This document shows positions 16,891 to 24,819 of a stretch of 64,000 nt of DNA, one piece after another. The first letter of the stretch is position 1, and every line of letters begins with the position of its first letter. The stretch spans positions 62,001-126,000 of the forward strand of contig NZ_NFLU01000006.1 in assembly GCF_002161085.1 (NCBI RefSeq). Direction: 5' to 3'. A program made the translations under genes and the position numbers. Source of the stretch: Flavonifractor sp. An112 (GTDB lineage Bacteria > Bacillota > Clostridia > Oscillospirales > Oscillospiraceae). The notes under the pieces are model-generated. The model had not been told where the DNA came from. It ran no database searches and saw only the letters and a list, made by a program, of their open reading frames with translations.

Positions 16891-18189
16891 ATGGTATTCC
16901 TGGCAAAACAAATCGACAAAGCGGTGGAGGGCCGGAATAACCAGCCCGTCACCATCCACGGCGCGGTCCATGCCCTGCGGGACATGGGCGGCATCACCTT
17001 CGTCACCCTGCGCACCCGCACCGGTCTGGTCCAGTGTGTCTGCACCCAAAAGGACGCCCTGGGCGGGGCCACCGAGGAGTGCGCCGTCACCGCCGCCGGT
17101 ATGTGGCGCATCGAACCCCGGGCTCCCGGCGGGAAAGAGCTGACCGACGCCAGCCTCACCGTCCTGTCCCGCCCCGCCGCTCCTCTTCCGGTGCCACTGT
17201 CCAAGAAAAAGCTGGACCTGAACCTGGACACCGAGCTGGGCCTGCGGCCGGTAGTGCTGAGAGCCCCCAAGGAGCGGGCAGTGTTCCGCGTCCAGGCCGC
17301 CATTGGCCGGGCCTTCCGGGACTACCTCCAGGGGGAGGGCTTTACCGAGATCCACACCCCCAAGATCGTCCACGCCGGGGCCGAGGGCGGGTCCAACATC
17401 TTCCGTCTGGACTACTTCGGCAAAAAGGCCTTCCTGGCCCAGTCCCCTCAGTTCTACAAGCAGACCATGGTGGGGGCCTTCGAGCGGGTATACGAGGTGG
17501 CTCCCGTGTTCCGGGCGGAAAAGCACTCCACCCAGCGCCACCTGAACGAGTACACCTCCCTGGACTTTGAGATGGGCTATATCCAGTCCTTCACCGAGAT
17601 CATGGAGATGGAGCAGGGCTTCCTCCAGCACCTGATGGAGCTGCTGAAGAAAGAGTATTCCGCCGAGCTGGCTCTGCTGGGGGTGGAACTGCCCGACGCC
17701 ACCAAAATCCCCTCCGTCCGCTTTGACGAGATCAAGCGGCTGGCAGCGGAGAAGTACGGCTATCAGATCCGAGACCCCTTCGATCTGGAGCCGGAGGAGG
17801 AGCACGCCATCGGCAAGTACGCCATGGAGGAGTGGGGCAGCGATTTCGTGTTCGTCACCCACTACCCCAGCAAGAAGCGGCCCTTCTATGCCATGGACGA
17901 CCCTGATGATCCCCGCTTCACCCTGTCCTTCGACCTGCTGTTCCGGGGTCTGGAGGTAACCACCGGCGGCCAGCGTATCCACGACTACGCCGCCCAGGTG
18001 GCCAAGATGGAGGCCCGGGACATGGACCCGGCGGAGTTTGAAAGCTATCTCATGATCCACAAGCACGGAATGCCCCCCCACGGCGGACTGGGCATCGGCC
18101 TGGAGCGGCTGACCATGCAGCTGTGCGGTTTGGACAACGTCCGCCGGGCCTGTCTGTTCCCCAGAGACCGCACCCGACTGGAACCGTAA
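16891..18189 (+). CDS. aspS: Aspartyl-tRNA synthetase, short (archaeal-type, probably non-discriminating)
   Basis: A 432-aa class II synthetase with an N-terminal OB-fold anticodon domain (ITIHGAVHALRDMGGITFV-type), motif 2 around FRAEKHSTQRHLNEYTSLDF and motif 3 GLGIGLERLTM. It lacks the ~130-residue GAD insertion of ordinary bacterial AspRS (~590 aa), so it belongs to the archaeal-like class. Such enzymes usually charge both tRNA-Asp and tRNA-Asn with Asp. The following gatCAB genes then amidate Asp-tRNA-Asn, which fits an Asn-responsive T-box. I use ATG 16891; an in-frame GTG at 16882 is too close to the AAAGG site. Confidence 0.95.
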   Translation: MVFLAKQIDKAVEGRNNQPVTIHGAVHALRDMGGITFVTLRTRTGLVQCVCTQKDALGGATEECAVTAAGMWRIEPRAPGGKELTDASLTVLSRPAAPLPVPLSKKKLDLNLDTELGLRPVVLRAPKERAVFRVQAAIGRAFRDYLQGEGFTEIHTPKIVHAGAEGGSNIFRLDYFGKKAFLAQSPQFYKQTMVGAFERVYEVAPVFRAEKHSTQRHLNEYTSLDFEMGYIQSFTEIMEMEQGFLQHLMELLKKEYSAELALLGVELPDATKIPSVRFDEIKRLAAEKYGYQIRDPFDLEPEEEHAIGKYAMEEWGSDFVFVTHYPSKKRPFYAMDDPDDPRFTLSFDLLFRGLEVTTGGQRIHDYAAQVAKMEARDMDPAEFESYLMIHKHGMPPHGGLGIGLERLTMQLCGLDNVRRACLFPRDRTRLEP

Positions 18190-18201
18190 GGAGGATTGAA
18201 C

Positions 18202-18489
18202 ATGAAAATCACCGAAGATATGGTCGACTATATCTCCCAGCTCTCCCGGCTCCAGCTGCCGGCGGAGGAGAAAACCGCCATGACGGCGGAGCTGGAACGC
18301 ATCGTGGCCTATATGGATGTACTCAACACCCTGGATACCACCGATGTGGAGCCCCTGAGCCACATTTTCCCCCTGAAAAACGTGTTGCGCGCCGACGAGG
18401 TGGTCCCGTCCTACGACCGGGAGACCCTGCTGGCAGGGTCTCCCGCCGGGGACGGCGAGACCTTCCTGGTCCCCAAGGCGGTAGAGTGA
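18202..18489 (+). CDS. gatC: Asp/Glu-tRNA amidotransferase subunit C
   Basis: A 95-aa protein beginning MKITEDMVDYISQLSRLQL, with AYMDVLNTLDTTDVEP and the C-terminal LRADEV segment that define GatC, the small subunit that wraps around GatA and stabilises the complex. ATG at 18202 follows AAGGAGG. It lies 12 bp after aspS, within the T-box operon. Confidence 0.97.
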   Translation: MKITEDMVDYISQLSRLQLPAEEKTAMTAELERIVAYMDVLNTLDTTDVEPLSHIFPLKNVLRADEVVPSYDRETLLAGSPAGDGETFLVPKAVE

Positions 18490-18499
18490 GGTGGCACAC

Positions 18500-19942
18500 A
18501 TGGAACTGTATGAACTGACTGCCCTGGAGCTGGCTCAAAAGCTCCGCACCGGCGAGGTGACCCAGCAGGAGGCGGTGGAGGCCGCCCTCTCCCGTATTCA
18601 CGCCACCCAGCCGGGCAACAACGCCTTTGTCACGGTGGACGGCCCCGTCTTCTCGGCGGCCGACCTGTATGCCTCCCCTCTGGCCGGGGTGCCCATGGCC
18701 TACAAGGACAACATCTGCACCAAAGGGGTGCCTACCACCTGTGCTTCCAAGATTCTGGAGGGCTTCGTCCCCTGCTATGACGCCACTGTGGTGGAGCGTC
18801 TGTCCGCCGCCGGAGCGGTGTCCATGGGCAAGCTGAACATGGATGAGTTCGCCATGGGCTCCACCTCTGAGACCTCCCACTGCGGCCCAGTGAAAAATCC
18901 CTGGGATCTGACCCGGGCAGCTGGCGGCTCCTCCGGCGGCGCTGCCGCCGCCGTGGCAGCCGGTGAGGTGTGGTACGCCATCGGCTCGGACACCGGCGGG
19001 TCCATCCGCCAGCCCGCCGCCTACTGCGGCGTCACCGGCATGAAGCCCACCTATGGCACTGTGTCCCGATACGGCCTCATCGCCTACGCCTCCTCCCTGG
19101 ACCAGATGGGCCCCATCGCCCGGTCCGCCGCCGACTGCGCGGCGGTGCTGGACCTGATCCAGGGCAGGGACCCCCGGGACGGCACCAGCCTGGACGCCCC
19201 CGCCGGAGGACTGCTGGCCTCCCTCACCGGGGACCTGAAAGGCAAGAAGATCGGTCTGCCGGTTGACTGCTTCGGCGAGGGCCTGACCCCGGAAGTGCGG
19301 ACCGCCGTGCTGGCCGCCGCCGAGGTGCTGAAAGCCCGTGGGGCTGAGGTGGAGGAGTTTGCCCTGCCGGTGATGGAGTATGTGGTGCCCACCTACTATA
19401 TTATCGCCGCCGCCGAGGCCTCCTCCAACCTGTCCCGGTTCGACGGCGTGAAGTACGGATGGCGGGCTGAGGGCTATGAGGACCTCACCAGCCTTTACTG
19501 CAAGACCCGCACCCAGGGCTTCGGCTCCGAGGTGAAGCGGCGCATCCTGCTGGGCACCTTCGTGCTGTCCTCCGGCTACTACGACGCCTACTACAAAAAG
19601 GCCCTTCAAGTAAAGGCCCTCATCAAGAAGGCCTTCGACGAGGCCTTTGCCAAATACGATCTGCTGCTCACACCGGTGGCACCCACCACCGCTCCCAAGC
19701 TGGGGGAGAGCCTCACCGACCCGCTGAAGATGTACCTCAGCGACATCTACACCGTGTCGGTCAACCTGGCGGGCCTGCCCGCCCTGTCCATGCCCTGCGG
19801 CTTTGACGGCAAGGGTATGCCCATCGGCGCCCAGCTCATCGGTCCCGCCCTGGGCGACGGCGGGGTGCTCAACGCCGCCCACGCCTTCCAGCTGGACACC
19901 GGCTGGCACAAGAAAAGCCCCAAAGGAGGCGACGCACAATGA
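18500..19942 (+). CDS. gatA: Asp/Glu-tRNA amidotransferase subunit A
   Basis: A 480-aa amidase that releases ammonia from glutamine (or asparagine) for transamidation. The Ser-cisSer-Lys triad is visible: Lys69 in AYKDNICTKG, the Gly/Ser-rich GGSSGGAAAAV, and the nucleophile Ser in GSDTGGSIRQPA. Length and C-terminus (MPIGAQLIGPALGDGGVL) are normal. ATG at 18500 follows GAGGTGG; its stop overlaps gatB by 4 bp. Confidence 0.97.
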   Translation: MELYELTALELAQKLRTGEVTQQEAVEAALSRIHATQPGNNAFVTVDGPVFSAADLYASPLAGVPMAYKDNICTKGVPTTCASKILEGFVPCYDATVVERLSAAGAVSMGKLNMDEFAMGSTSETSHCGPVKNPWDLTRAAGGSSGGAAAAVAAGEVWYAIGSDTGGSIRQPAAYCGVTGMKPTYGTVSRYGLIAYASSLDQMGPIARSAADCAAVLDLIQGRDPRDGTSLDAPAGGLLASLTGDLKGKKIGLPVDCFGEGLTPEVRTAVLAAAEVLKARGAEVEEFALPVMEYVVPTYYIIAAAEASSNLSRFDGVKYGWRAEGYEDLTSLYCKTRTQGFGSEVKRRILLGTFVLSSGYYDAYYKKALQVKALIKKAFDEAFAKYDLLLTPVAPTTAPKLGESLTDPLKMYLSDIYTVSVNLAGLPALSMPCGFDGKGMPIGAQLIGPALGDGGVLNAAHAFQLDTGWHKKSPKGGDAQ

Positions 19943-21360
19943 CCTGGGAAACCGTCATCGGTCTGGAGACCCATGTGGAGCTGGCCACCAAGACCAAGAT
20001 TTTTTGCTCCTGCACCACCCAATTCGGCGGCGCGCCCAACACCCACTGCTGCCCGGTGTGTACCGGTATGCCGGGCACCCTGCCGGTGCTCAACGAAAAG
20101 GTACTGGAGTTTGCGGTAAAGGCCGGTCTGGCTCTGAACTGCGAGATCAGCCGTTTCAGCCGCTTTGACCGGAAGAACTACTTCTACCCCGACCTGCCCA
20201 AGGCCTACCAGATCTCCCAGCTCTACCTGCCCATCTGCCACGACGGCAAAGTGGACATCGGGGAAGGCAAGACCATCCGCATCCACGAGCTGCACATGGA
20301 AGAGGACGCGGGCAAGCTGGTCCACGACCCCTGGCTGGACCAGACCCGGGCGGACTACAACCGCTGCGGCGTGCCCCTCATTGAGATTGTCACCGAGCCC
20401 GACTTTCGCTCGGCTGAGGAGGTCATCGCCTACCTGGAGAAGCTGCGCTCCACCCTGCAATATCTGGGCGTGTCCGACTGCAAGATGCAGGAGGGCTCCC
20501 TGCGGTGTGACGTAAACCTGTCGGTGCGTCCCGCCGGGTCCACAGAGTTCGGCACCCGCACCGAGATGAAGAACCTGAACTCCTTCAAGGCCATCTCCCG
20601 GGCCATCGCCTATGAGGCCCGGCGGCAGATCGAGCTCATTGAGGAAGGCAAGCAGGTGGTCCAGGAGACCCGCCGCTGGGACGAGAACAAGGACGCCACT
20701 TACGCCATGCGCTCCAAGGAGAACGCCCAGGATTACCGTTACTTCCCCGAGCCGGACATTCCGCCGCTGGAGCTGTCCGACAAATATATCGAAGGACTCC
20801 GGGCCGCCCAGCCCGAGCTGGCCGAGGCCAAGCGGGAGCGATATCAGCGGGACTGGGGCCTGCCCGCCTACGACGCTGAGATGCTCACCTCCCAGAAAGC
20901 TTTGGCCGACTTTTTTGAAGAAGTAGTTGCCCTGGGAGCCGATGCCAAGCAGGCCTCCAACTGGGTCATGGGTCAGGTTATGGGCCAACTGTCCGCCCAC
21001 GGCCTGGAGGCCAAGGACATGAAGCTAACCCCCGCCACTCTGGCCAAGCTCATCGCTCTGGTTCAAGATGGCAAGCTCAACCGCAACACCGCCGTCAAGG
21101 TCTTTGAAGCGGTCTTTGCCGACAACGGCGACGTGGATGCTTATATTAAGGAACATGGTCTGGCCCAGGTGTCCGACGCCGGGCTGGTGACCGCCGTGGT
21201 GGAACAGGTGCTGGCCGCCAACCAGAAGTCGGTGGAGGACTTCAAATCCGGCAAGGAGAAGGCCTTCGGCTTCCTGGTGGGCCAGGTCATGCGGCAGCTC
21301 AAGGGCCAGGCCGCCCCGGCGGTGGTCAACCAGGTGCTGCGGGAAAAGCTGTCCCAGTAA
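19939..21360 (+). CDS. gatB: Asp/Glu-tRNA amidotransferase subunit B
   Basis: A 473-aa tRNA-binding kinase subunit that activates the carboxylate of Asp-tRNA-Asn or Glu-tRNA-Gln. It begins WETVIGLETHVELATKTKIF. Zinc-site cysteines are in FCSCTTQFGG and CCPVCTGMPG, and the catalytic cradle is recognisable (KNYFYPDLPKAYQISQL, LHMEEDAGKL). The C-terminal YqeY-like tail is complete (VVNQVLREKL). It ends the T-box operon and starts inside the gatA stop. Confidence 0.98.
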   Translation: MTWETVIGLETHVELATKTKIFCSCTTQFGGAPNTHCCPVCTGMPGTLPVLNEKVLEFAVKAGLALNCEISRFSRFDRKNYFYPDLPKAYQISQLYLPICHDGKVDIGEGKTIRIHELHMEEDAGKLVHDPWLDQTRADYNRCGVPLIEIVTEPDFRSAEEVIAYLEKLRSTLQYLGVSDCKMQEGSLRCDVNLSVRPAGSTEFGTRTEMKNLNSFKAISRAIAYEARRQIELIEEGKQVVQETRRWDENKDATYAMRSKENAQDYRYFPEPDIPPLELSDKYIEGLRAAQPELAEAKRERYQRDWGLPAYDAEMLTSQKALADFFEEVVALGADAKQASNWVMGQVMGQLSAHGLEAKDMKLTPATLAKLIALVQDGKLNRNTAVKVFEAVFADNGDVDAYIKEHGLAQVSDAGLVTAVVEQVLAANQKSVEDFKSGKEKAFGFLVGQVMRQLKGQAAPAVVNQVLREKLSQ

Positions 21361-21373
21361 CGCGCCTCACACC

Positions 21374-21402
21374 TTGACAGGATTCCGCTCTTCTGGTATG
21401 CT
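21374..21402 (+). promoter_or_regulatory. Consensus promoter for the MATE gene
   Basis: TTGACA (21374-21379), 17-bp spacer, TATGCT (21397-21402), right after the gatB stop. The transcript would start near 21409, leaving a ~125-nt leader. Confidence 0.8.
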
Positions 21403-21408
21403 CTTATC

Positions 21409-21510
21409 CACAAGTAAACCATGTGCATGACGCCCGTCACCGGATGGGCGAGGCAACGTGCCTGAGTATATTCCGTAGGTCTTTGAAGGAATATACTCAG
21501 GCACGTTTTT
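21409..21510 (+). promoter_or_regulatory. Structured leader with terminator before MATE (candidate attenuator)
   Basis: Within the leader: hairpin CGCCC/GGGCG (~21431-21450), a small hairpin AGGCA/TGCCT (21451-21463), and a strong terminator whose 20-bp stem starts AACGTGCCTGAG (21455) and closes at 21506 followed by Ts. The small hairpin and the terminator share GTGCCT, so they exclude each other. No known riboswitch class was recognised. If it were only the gatB terminator it would have no reason to lie behind a new promoter. Confidence 0.6.
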
Positions 21511-21534
21511 CATTTGCACCCGGGAGGACAAACC

Positions 21535-22836
21535 ATGCGGCGGACTTTTTTCAAGTACATCTCCTTAAATATGCTGGGAGCCCTTGGGCTGTCCGGCTAC
21601 ATTATGGCGGACACCTTTTTTGTGGCCAACCGGCTGGGCTCCGACGGGCTGGCGGCCCTCAATCTGGCTATTCCCATTTTCGGGCTCATCAACGGACTGG
21701 GCATCCTGCTGGGCATCGGGGGCGCCACCCGCTACTCCATCTGCCGGTATCAGGGGGATAAAGATCGGGCCAACCGCACCTTTACCTTGTCCCTGCTCAC
21801 CGGGCTGGGGCTGGGGATCATCCTGGCTCTGCTGGGAGCCTTCTGTGCCCGGCCCATCGCTCTGCTGCTGGGGGCTAATACCGACACACTGCCTCTGTGC
21901 ACTGTCTATCTGCGCACGGTACTCCTCTTCTCTCCCTGTTTTCTCCTCAACCATGTGATGGTGTGCTTTATCCGCAATGACGGCAATCCCAAGCTGGCCA
22001 TGACCGCCATGCTCACCGGCAGTCTGGCCAACATCGCCCTGGACTACCTCTTCCTCTATCCTTTAAATATGAGTATTTTCGGGGCAGCTCTGGCCACCGG
22101 CACCGCTCCGGTAATCGGGCTGTGTCTCTCCTCTCTCCACAGCCTCACTGGTCGGAATCAGTACCGGCTGAGCCGGCCCGCCAACCCGGCCCGGTCCCTG
22201 GCCGACGTGGCAGGCCTGGGCAGCGCCGCCTTTCTCAATGAGTTTACCTCCTGCATGGTGCTGGCTCTCTATAACGCCCTGATGCTCCGGGCTGCCGGTA
22301 CGGTTGGGGTGGCAGCCTACGGCGTGGTGGCCAATCTGGCGCTCATGGCTCTGGCTCTGTTTACCGGCCTGTCCCAGGGGGCCCAGCCTCTCATCAGTCA
22401 GTCCTACGGTCGGGGAGACCATCACACCGTCCGTCAGCTTTGCCGTCTGGCCCTGCTGGTCTCCTGTCTGGTGGGTCTGGCCTTGGCCCTCATCGCTCAA
22501 TTCGGGGCCGAACCCCTGGCAGCCCTGTTCAACCGGGATGGCGACCCGGAACTGGCCCGGCTGGCAGTAAGCGGGCTGCGGATCTATTTCTGGGGCTTTC
22601 TCTTTGCCGGACCCAACATTATTGCCGCCTCCTTTCTGGGTGCTGTGGAGCAGCCCCGTGCCTCCTTTCTCCTGTCCCTGTTCCGGGGCGGCGTAGGCAT
22701 TGCCGCGCTGGTACTTTTGCTGGCATGGCTGCTGGGCGTCACCGGGATCTGGCTGGCTTTCCCGGTCACAGAGCTGCTTACCCTCTTTCTGGCTCTGGGT
22801 GTCAGCCGCAGGGTCCTTCGTACTCCACTATCTTAA
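21535..22836 (+). CDS. MATE-family multidrug/sodium efflux transporter
   Basis: 433 aa with ~12 predicted membrane helices in two MatE halves. The first half has the MADTFFVANRLGSDGLAALN stretch characteristic of MATE helix 1-2; the second begins at about residue 230 with AAFLNEFTSCMVLALYN. These carriers expel drugs or metabolites in exchange for Na+ or H+. ATG at 21535 follows GGGAGGAC. It is monocistronic, flanked by a structured leader and a strong terminator. The substrate is unknown; leader control hints that the substrate or a related metabolite is sensed. Confidence 0.93.
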   Translation: MRRTFFKYISLNMLGALGLSGYIMADTFFVANRLGSDGLAALNLAIPIFGLINGLGILLGIGGATRYSICRYQGDKDRANRTFTLSLLTGLGLGIILALLGAFCARPIALLLGANTDTLPLCTVYLRTVLLFSPCFLLNHVMVCFIRNDGNPKLAMTAMLTGSLANIALDYLFLYPLNMSIFGAALATGTAPVIGLCLSSLHSLTGRNQYRLSRPANPARSLADVAGLGSAAFLNEFTSCMVLALYNALMLRAAGTVGVAAYGVVANLALMALALFTGLSQGAQPLISQSYGRGDHHTVRQLCRLALLVSCLVGLALALIAQFGAEPLAALFNRDGDPELARLAVSGLRIYFWGFLFAGPNIIAASFLGAVEQPRASFLLSLFRGGVGIAALVLLLAWLLGVTGIWLAFPVTELLTLFLALGVSRRVLRTPLS

Positions 22837-22843
22837 TAAAACA

Positions 22844-22885
22844 AACTCCCCCCGGTTCAGCTCAAAGGTTGAACCGGGGGGAGTT
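22844..22885. terminator. Bidirectional terminator
   Basis: A 16-bp perfect stem AACTCCCCCCGGTTCA with a 10-nt loop lies between convergent MATE and Na/Pi genes. The plus side ends in TTTT, the minus side in TTGTTTTATT. Confidence 0.9.
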
Positions 22886-22895
22886 TTGGTTTGGT

Positions 22896-24554
22896 TTAAA
22901 CGCCGGTGGCGTCGGAGGAAATGGAGGCCCGCTCCTGAGCAATGTTCAGGGCGTGGTCGCCAATCCGTTCAAAGTCGGTGAGCAGCTCGGAGAAGATAAT
23001 GCAGGCCTCGTCGGAGCAAGAACCCTTCCGCATCCGCTTGAGCTGGTTGCGGCGGTATTCCTCAGTCATGTCGTCCATCCGCTGCTCCAGGGCGGACACC
23101 TTGGTCAGCCACTTAGTGGGATCGGTAACCTCCTGTCCCAGGAGATCCAGGGCCTCCAGGCTGACCTGCTCCATCCGCTTAATCTCTTCCCGGGCCTCGG
23201 GAGAGAATTGGATGTTCTTATCATGCATCATCTGGGTATACTCGCAAATGTTCATGGCATGGTCGCCGATGCGCTCAATGTTGCCGGTGATCTTGAAGTA
23301 GGCGCTGACGGCGGTGGAATCCTGCTCGTTGGTCTCATGGACGATAACCTGGGAGATATACTGGGAGATCTCCTTATTCAGGTAGTCCAGATAGTCCTCG
23401 GTGGCCTCGGCACCTTCCATTTTCTTGGGGTCCACATCCAGCACCGCCTGGAAGCAGGTGGCGATGTTTTCCCGAGCCATCCCCAGCATCCGGTTCAGCT
23501 CCTGCCGCAGCTGGGTGATATACATGGCGGAGAAGCCGATGGGGTGCTCCTGCTTGGTGTGGGTGGGGTTGGGCACCAGATAGGCCAGGTGCATTCCCTC
23601 CTCGCCGCTCTCACTCCGGTCGGGCAGGATGAACATGGCCAGCTTCACCAGCCCGTTGCCGAGGGGCAACAGCAGAATGGTGGTGACAACGTTAAAGAGG
23701 GTGTGCATATTGGCGATCTGGGCCGCCGGATAATTCGGGGTCAGGCTCACCATGAAGTCGGTCAGCGGCGTCAGAATACAGACCGCCGTAAAGAGCACCG
23801 TACCAAACAGGTTGAACATCAGGTGGATCACCGTAGTGCGCTTGGCGTTACGGCTGGTGCCAATGGAAGCAAGCACAGCGGTGATACAGGTGCCGATGTT
23901 CTGGCCAAACAGAACGAACACGGCGCTGTCCAGGCCGATGACTCCGCTGACTGCCAGGGCCTGAAGAATGCCTACAGAGGCGGAAGAGGACTGGATCAGT
24001 GCGGTAAAGAGGGTACCCACCAGAATACCGATCAGGGGATTGGAGAAGGTGCTGACCACGTCCACGAAGGCGGGCCACTCCTGCAGGGGCTCCATGGAGG
24101 AGCTCATCATCTCCATGCCGATGAAGAGTACGCCCAGACCGGCCAGGATGTTGCCGTAGTGGTGGATCTGGGGTTTCTTCAGGAATACCACCATGGCCAC
24201 GCCCACAAAGGCAAACAGGGGAGCCATCGCACCCACATCCAGGGCGATGAGCTGGCCGGTAATGGTGGTACCGATATTGGCACCCATAATGATCCACACA
24301 GCCTGCCGCAGGGTCATCATGCCGGAGTTAACGAAGCCCACCACCATGACTGTTGTGGCGGAAGAAGATTGGATCACCGCAGTGATCACCGCGCCCACCA
24401 GGACGCCAAGGAAACGGTTGGAAGTCAGTCGCTCAAGGATGCGCTTCATACGGTTGCCAGCTGCGGCCTCCAGGCCGGAACTCATCATCTGCATACCGTA
24501 GAGGAACAAGGCCAGGCCGCCCAGCAGCCCCAGAAGGATGCTTATGTTTCCCAC
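22896..24554 (-). CDS. Na/Pi cotransporter family protein with PhoU-like domain
   Basis: 552 aa. The N-terminal ~310 residues hold the two NptA/PNaS repeats with the QSSSATTVMVVGFV and QSSSASVGILQAL signatures typical of sodium-phosphate symporters. The C-terminal ~200 residues are a helical PhoU-like domain (ERIGDHAMNICEYTQMM and FERIGDHALNIAQE). The protein could import phosphate or regulate its efflux. The start is GTG at 24554 behind AAGAGGAG; there is no better ATG. It is monocistronic with its own promoter. Confidence 0.95.
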   Translation of the reverse strand: MGNISILLGLLGGLALFLYGMQMMSSGLEAAAGNRMKRILERLTSNRFLGVLVGAVITAVIQSSSATTVMVVGFVNSGMMTLRQAVWIIMGANIGTTITGQLIALDVGAMAPLFAFVGVAMVVFLKKPQIHHYGNILAGLGVLFIGMEMMSSSMEPLQEWPAFVDVVSTFSNPLIGILVGTLFTALIQSSSASVGILQALAVSGVIGLDSAVFVLFGQNIGTCITAVLASIGTSRNAKRTTVIHLMFNLFGTVLFTAVCILTPLTDFMVSLTPNYPAAQIANMHTLFNVVTTILLLPLGNGLVKLAMFILPDRSESGEEGMHLAYLVPNPTHTKQEHPIGFSAMYITQLRQELNRMLGMARENIATCFQAVLDVDPKKMEGAEATEDYLDYLNKEISQYISQVIVHETNEQDSTAVSAYFKITGNIERIGDHAMNICEYTQMMHDKNIQFSPEAREEIKRMEQVSLEALDLLGQEVTDPTKWLTKVSALEQRMDDMTEEYRRNQLKRMRKGSCSDEACIIFSELLTDFERIGDHALNIAQERASISSDATGV

Positions 24555-24611
24555 GTTTTTTCTCCTCTTTTTTTATATTTCCTTTTCAGTTTCTTTACAA
24601 TGTCCTGTCTA

Positions 24612-24640
24612 AGTATATCGAATGTAAAGTTTGTCGTCAA
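24612..24640 (-). promoter_or_regulatory. Promoter for the Na/Pi gene
   Basis: Minus-strand TTGACG (24635-24640), 17-bp spacer, TATACT (24612-24617), ~58 bp before the GTG start. Confidence 0.8.
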
Positions 24641-24729
24641 TGGGATTTTGTACGAAGTTTTGCTCCCTTTCTCCCTCTGCTCCGGCAGGTTTTTCCCCCT
24701 CATTTTATGGAAATTTAATGCCTGTTCAG

Positions 24730-24758
24730 TTGCCTTTTCCACCGCTATGGGCTATACT
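24730..24758 (+). promoter_or_regulatory. Promoter for the 590-aa membrane protein
   Basis: TTGCCT (24730-24735), 17-bp spacer, TATACT (24753-24758), 60 bp before the ATG. Confidence 0.75.
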
Positions 24759-24819
24759 ACCTTTATCAGTCCCTTCTGATACTGAAAAAAATGTCGAATT
24801 GCCTAAAGGAGAAACGTTC

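Noticed and set aside
16552-18501. 649-codon minus-strand frame opposite the T-box and aspS
   Set aside because: Crosses the T-box leader and aspS; antisense artefact.
21409-21510. Guanidine-II/III riboswitch before MATE
   Set aside because: Only one loop resembles ACG and the paired ACGR loops or class III core are missing.
22440-24779. 779-codon plus-strand frame opposite the Na/Pi gene
   Set aside because: Runs across a terminator and two genes, with biased composition; not a gene.
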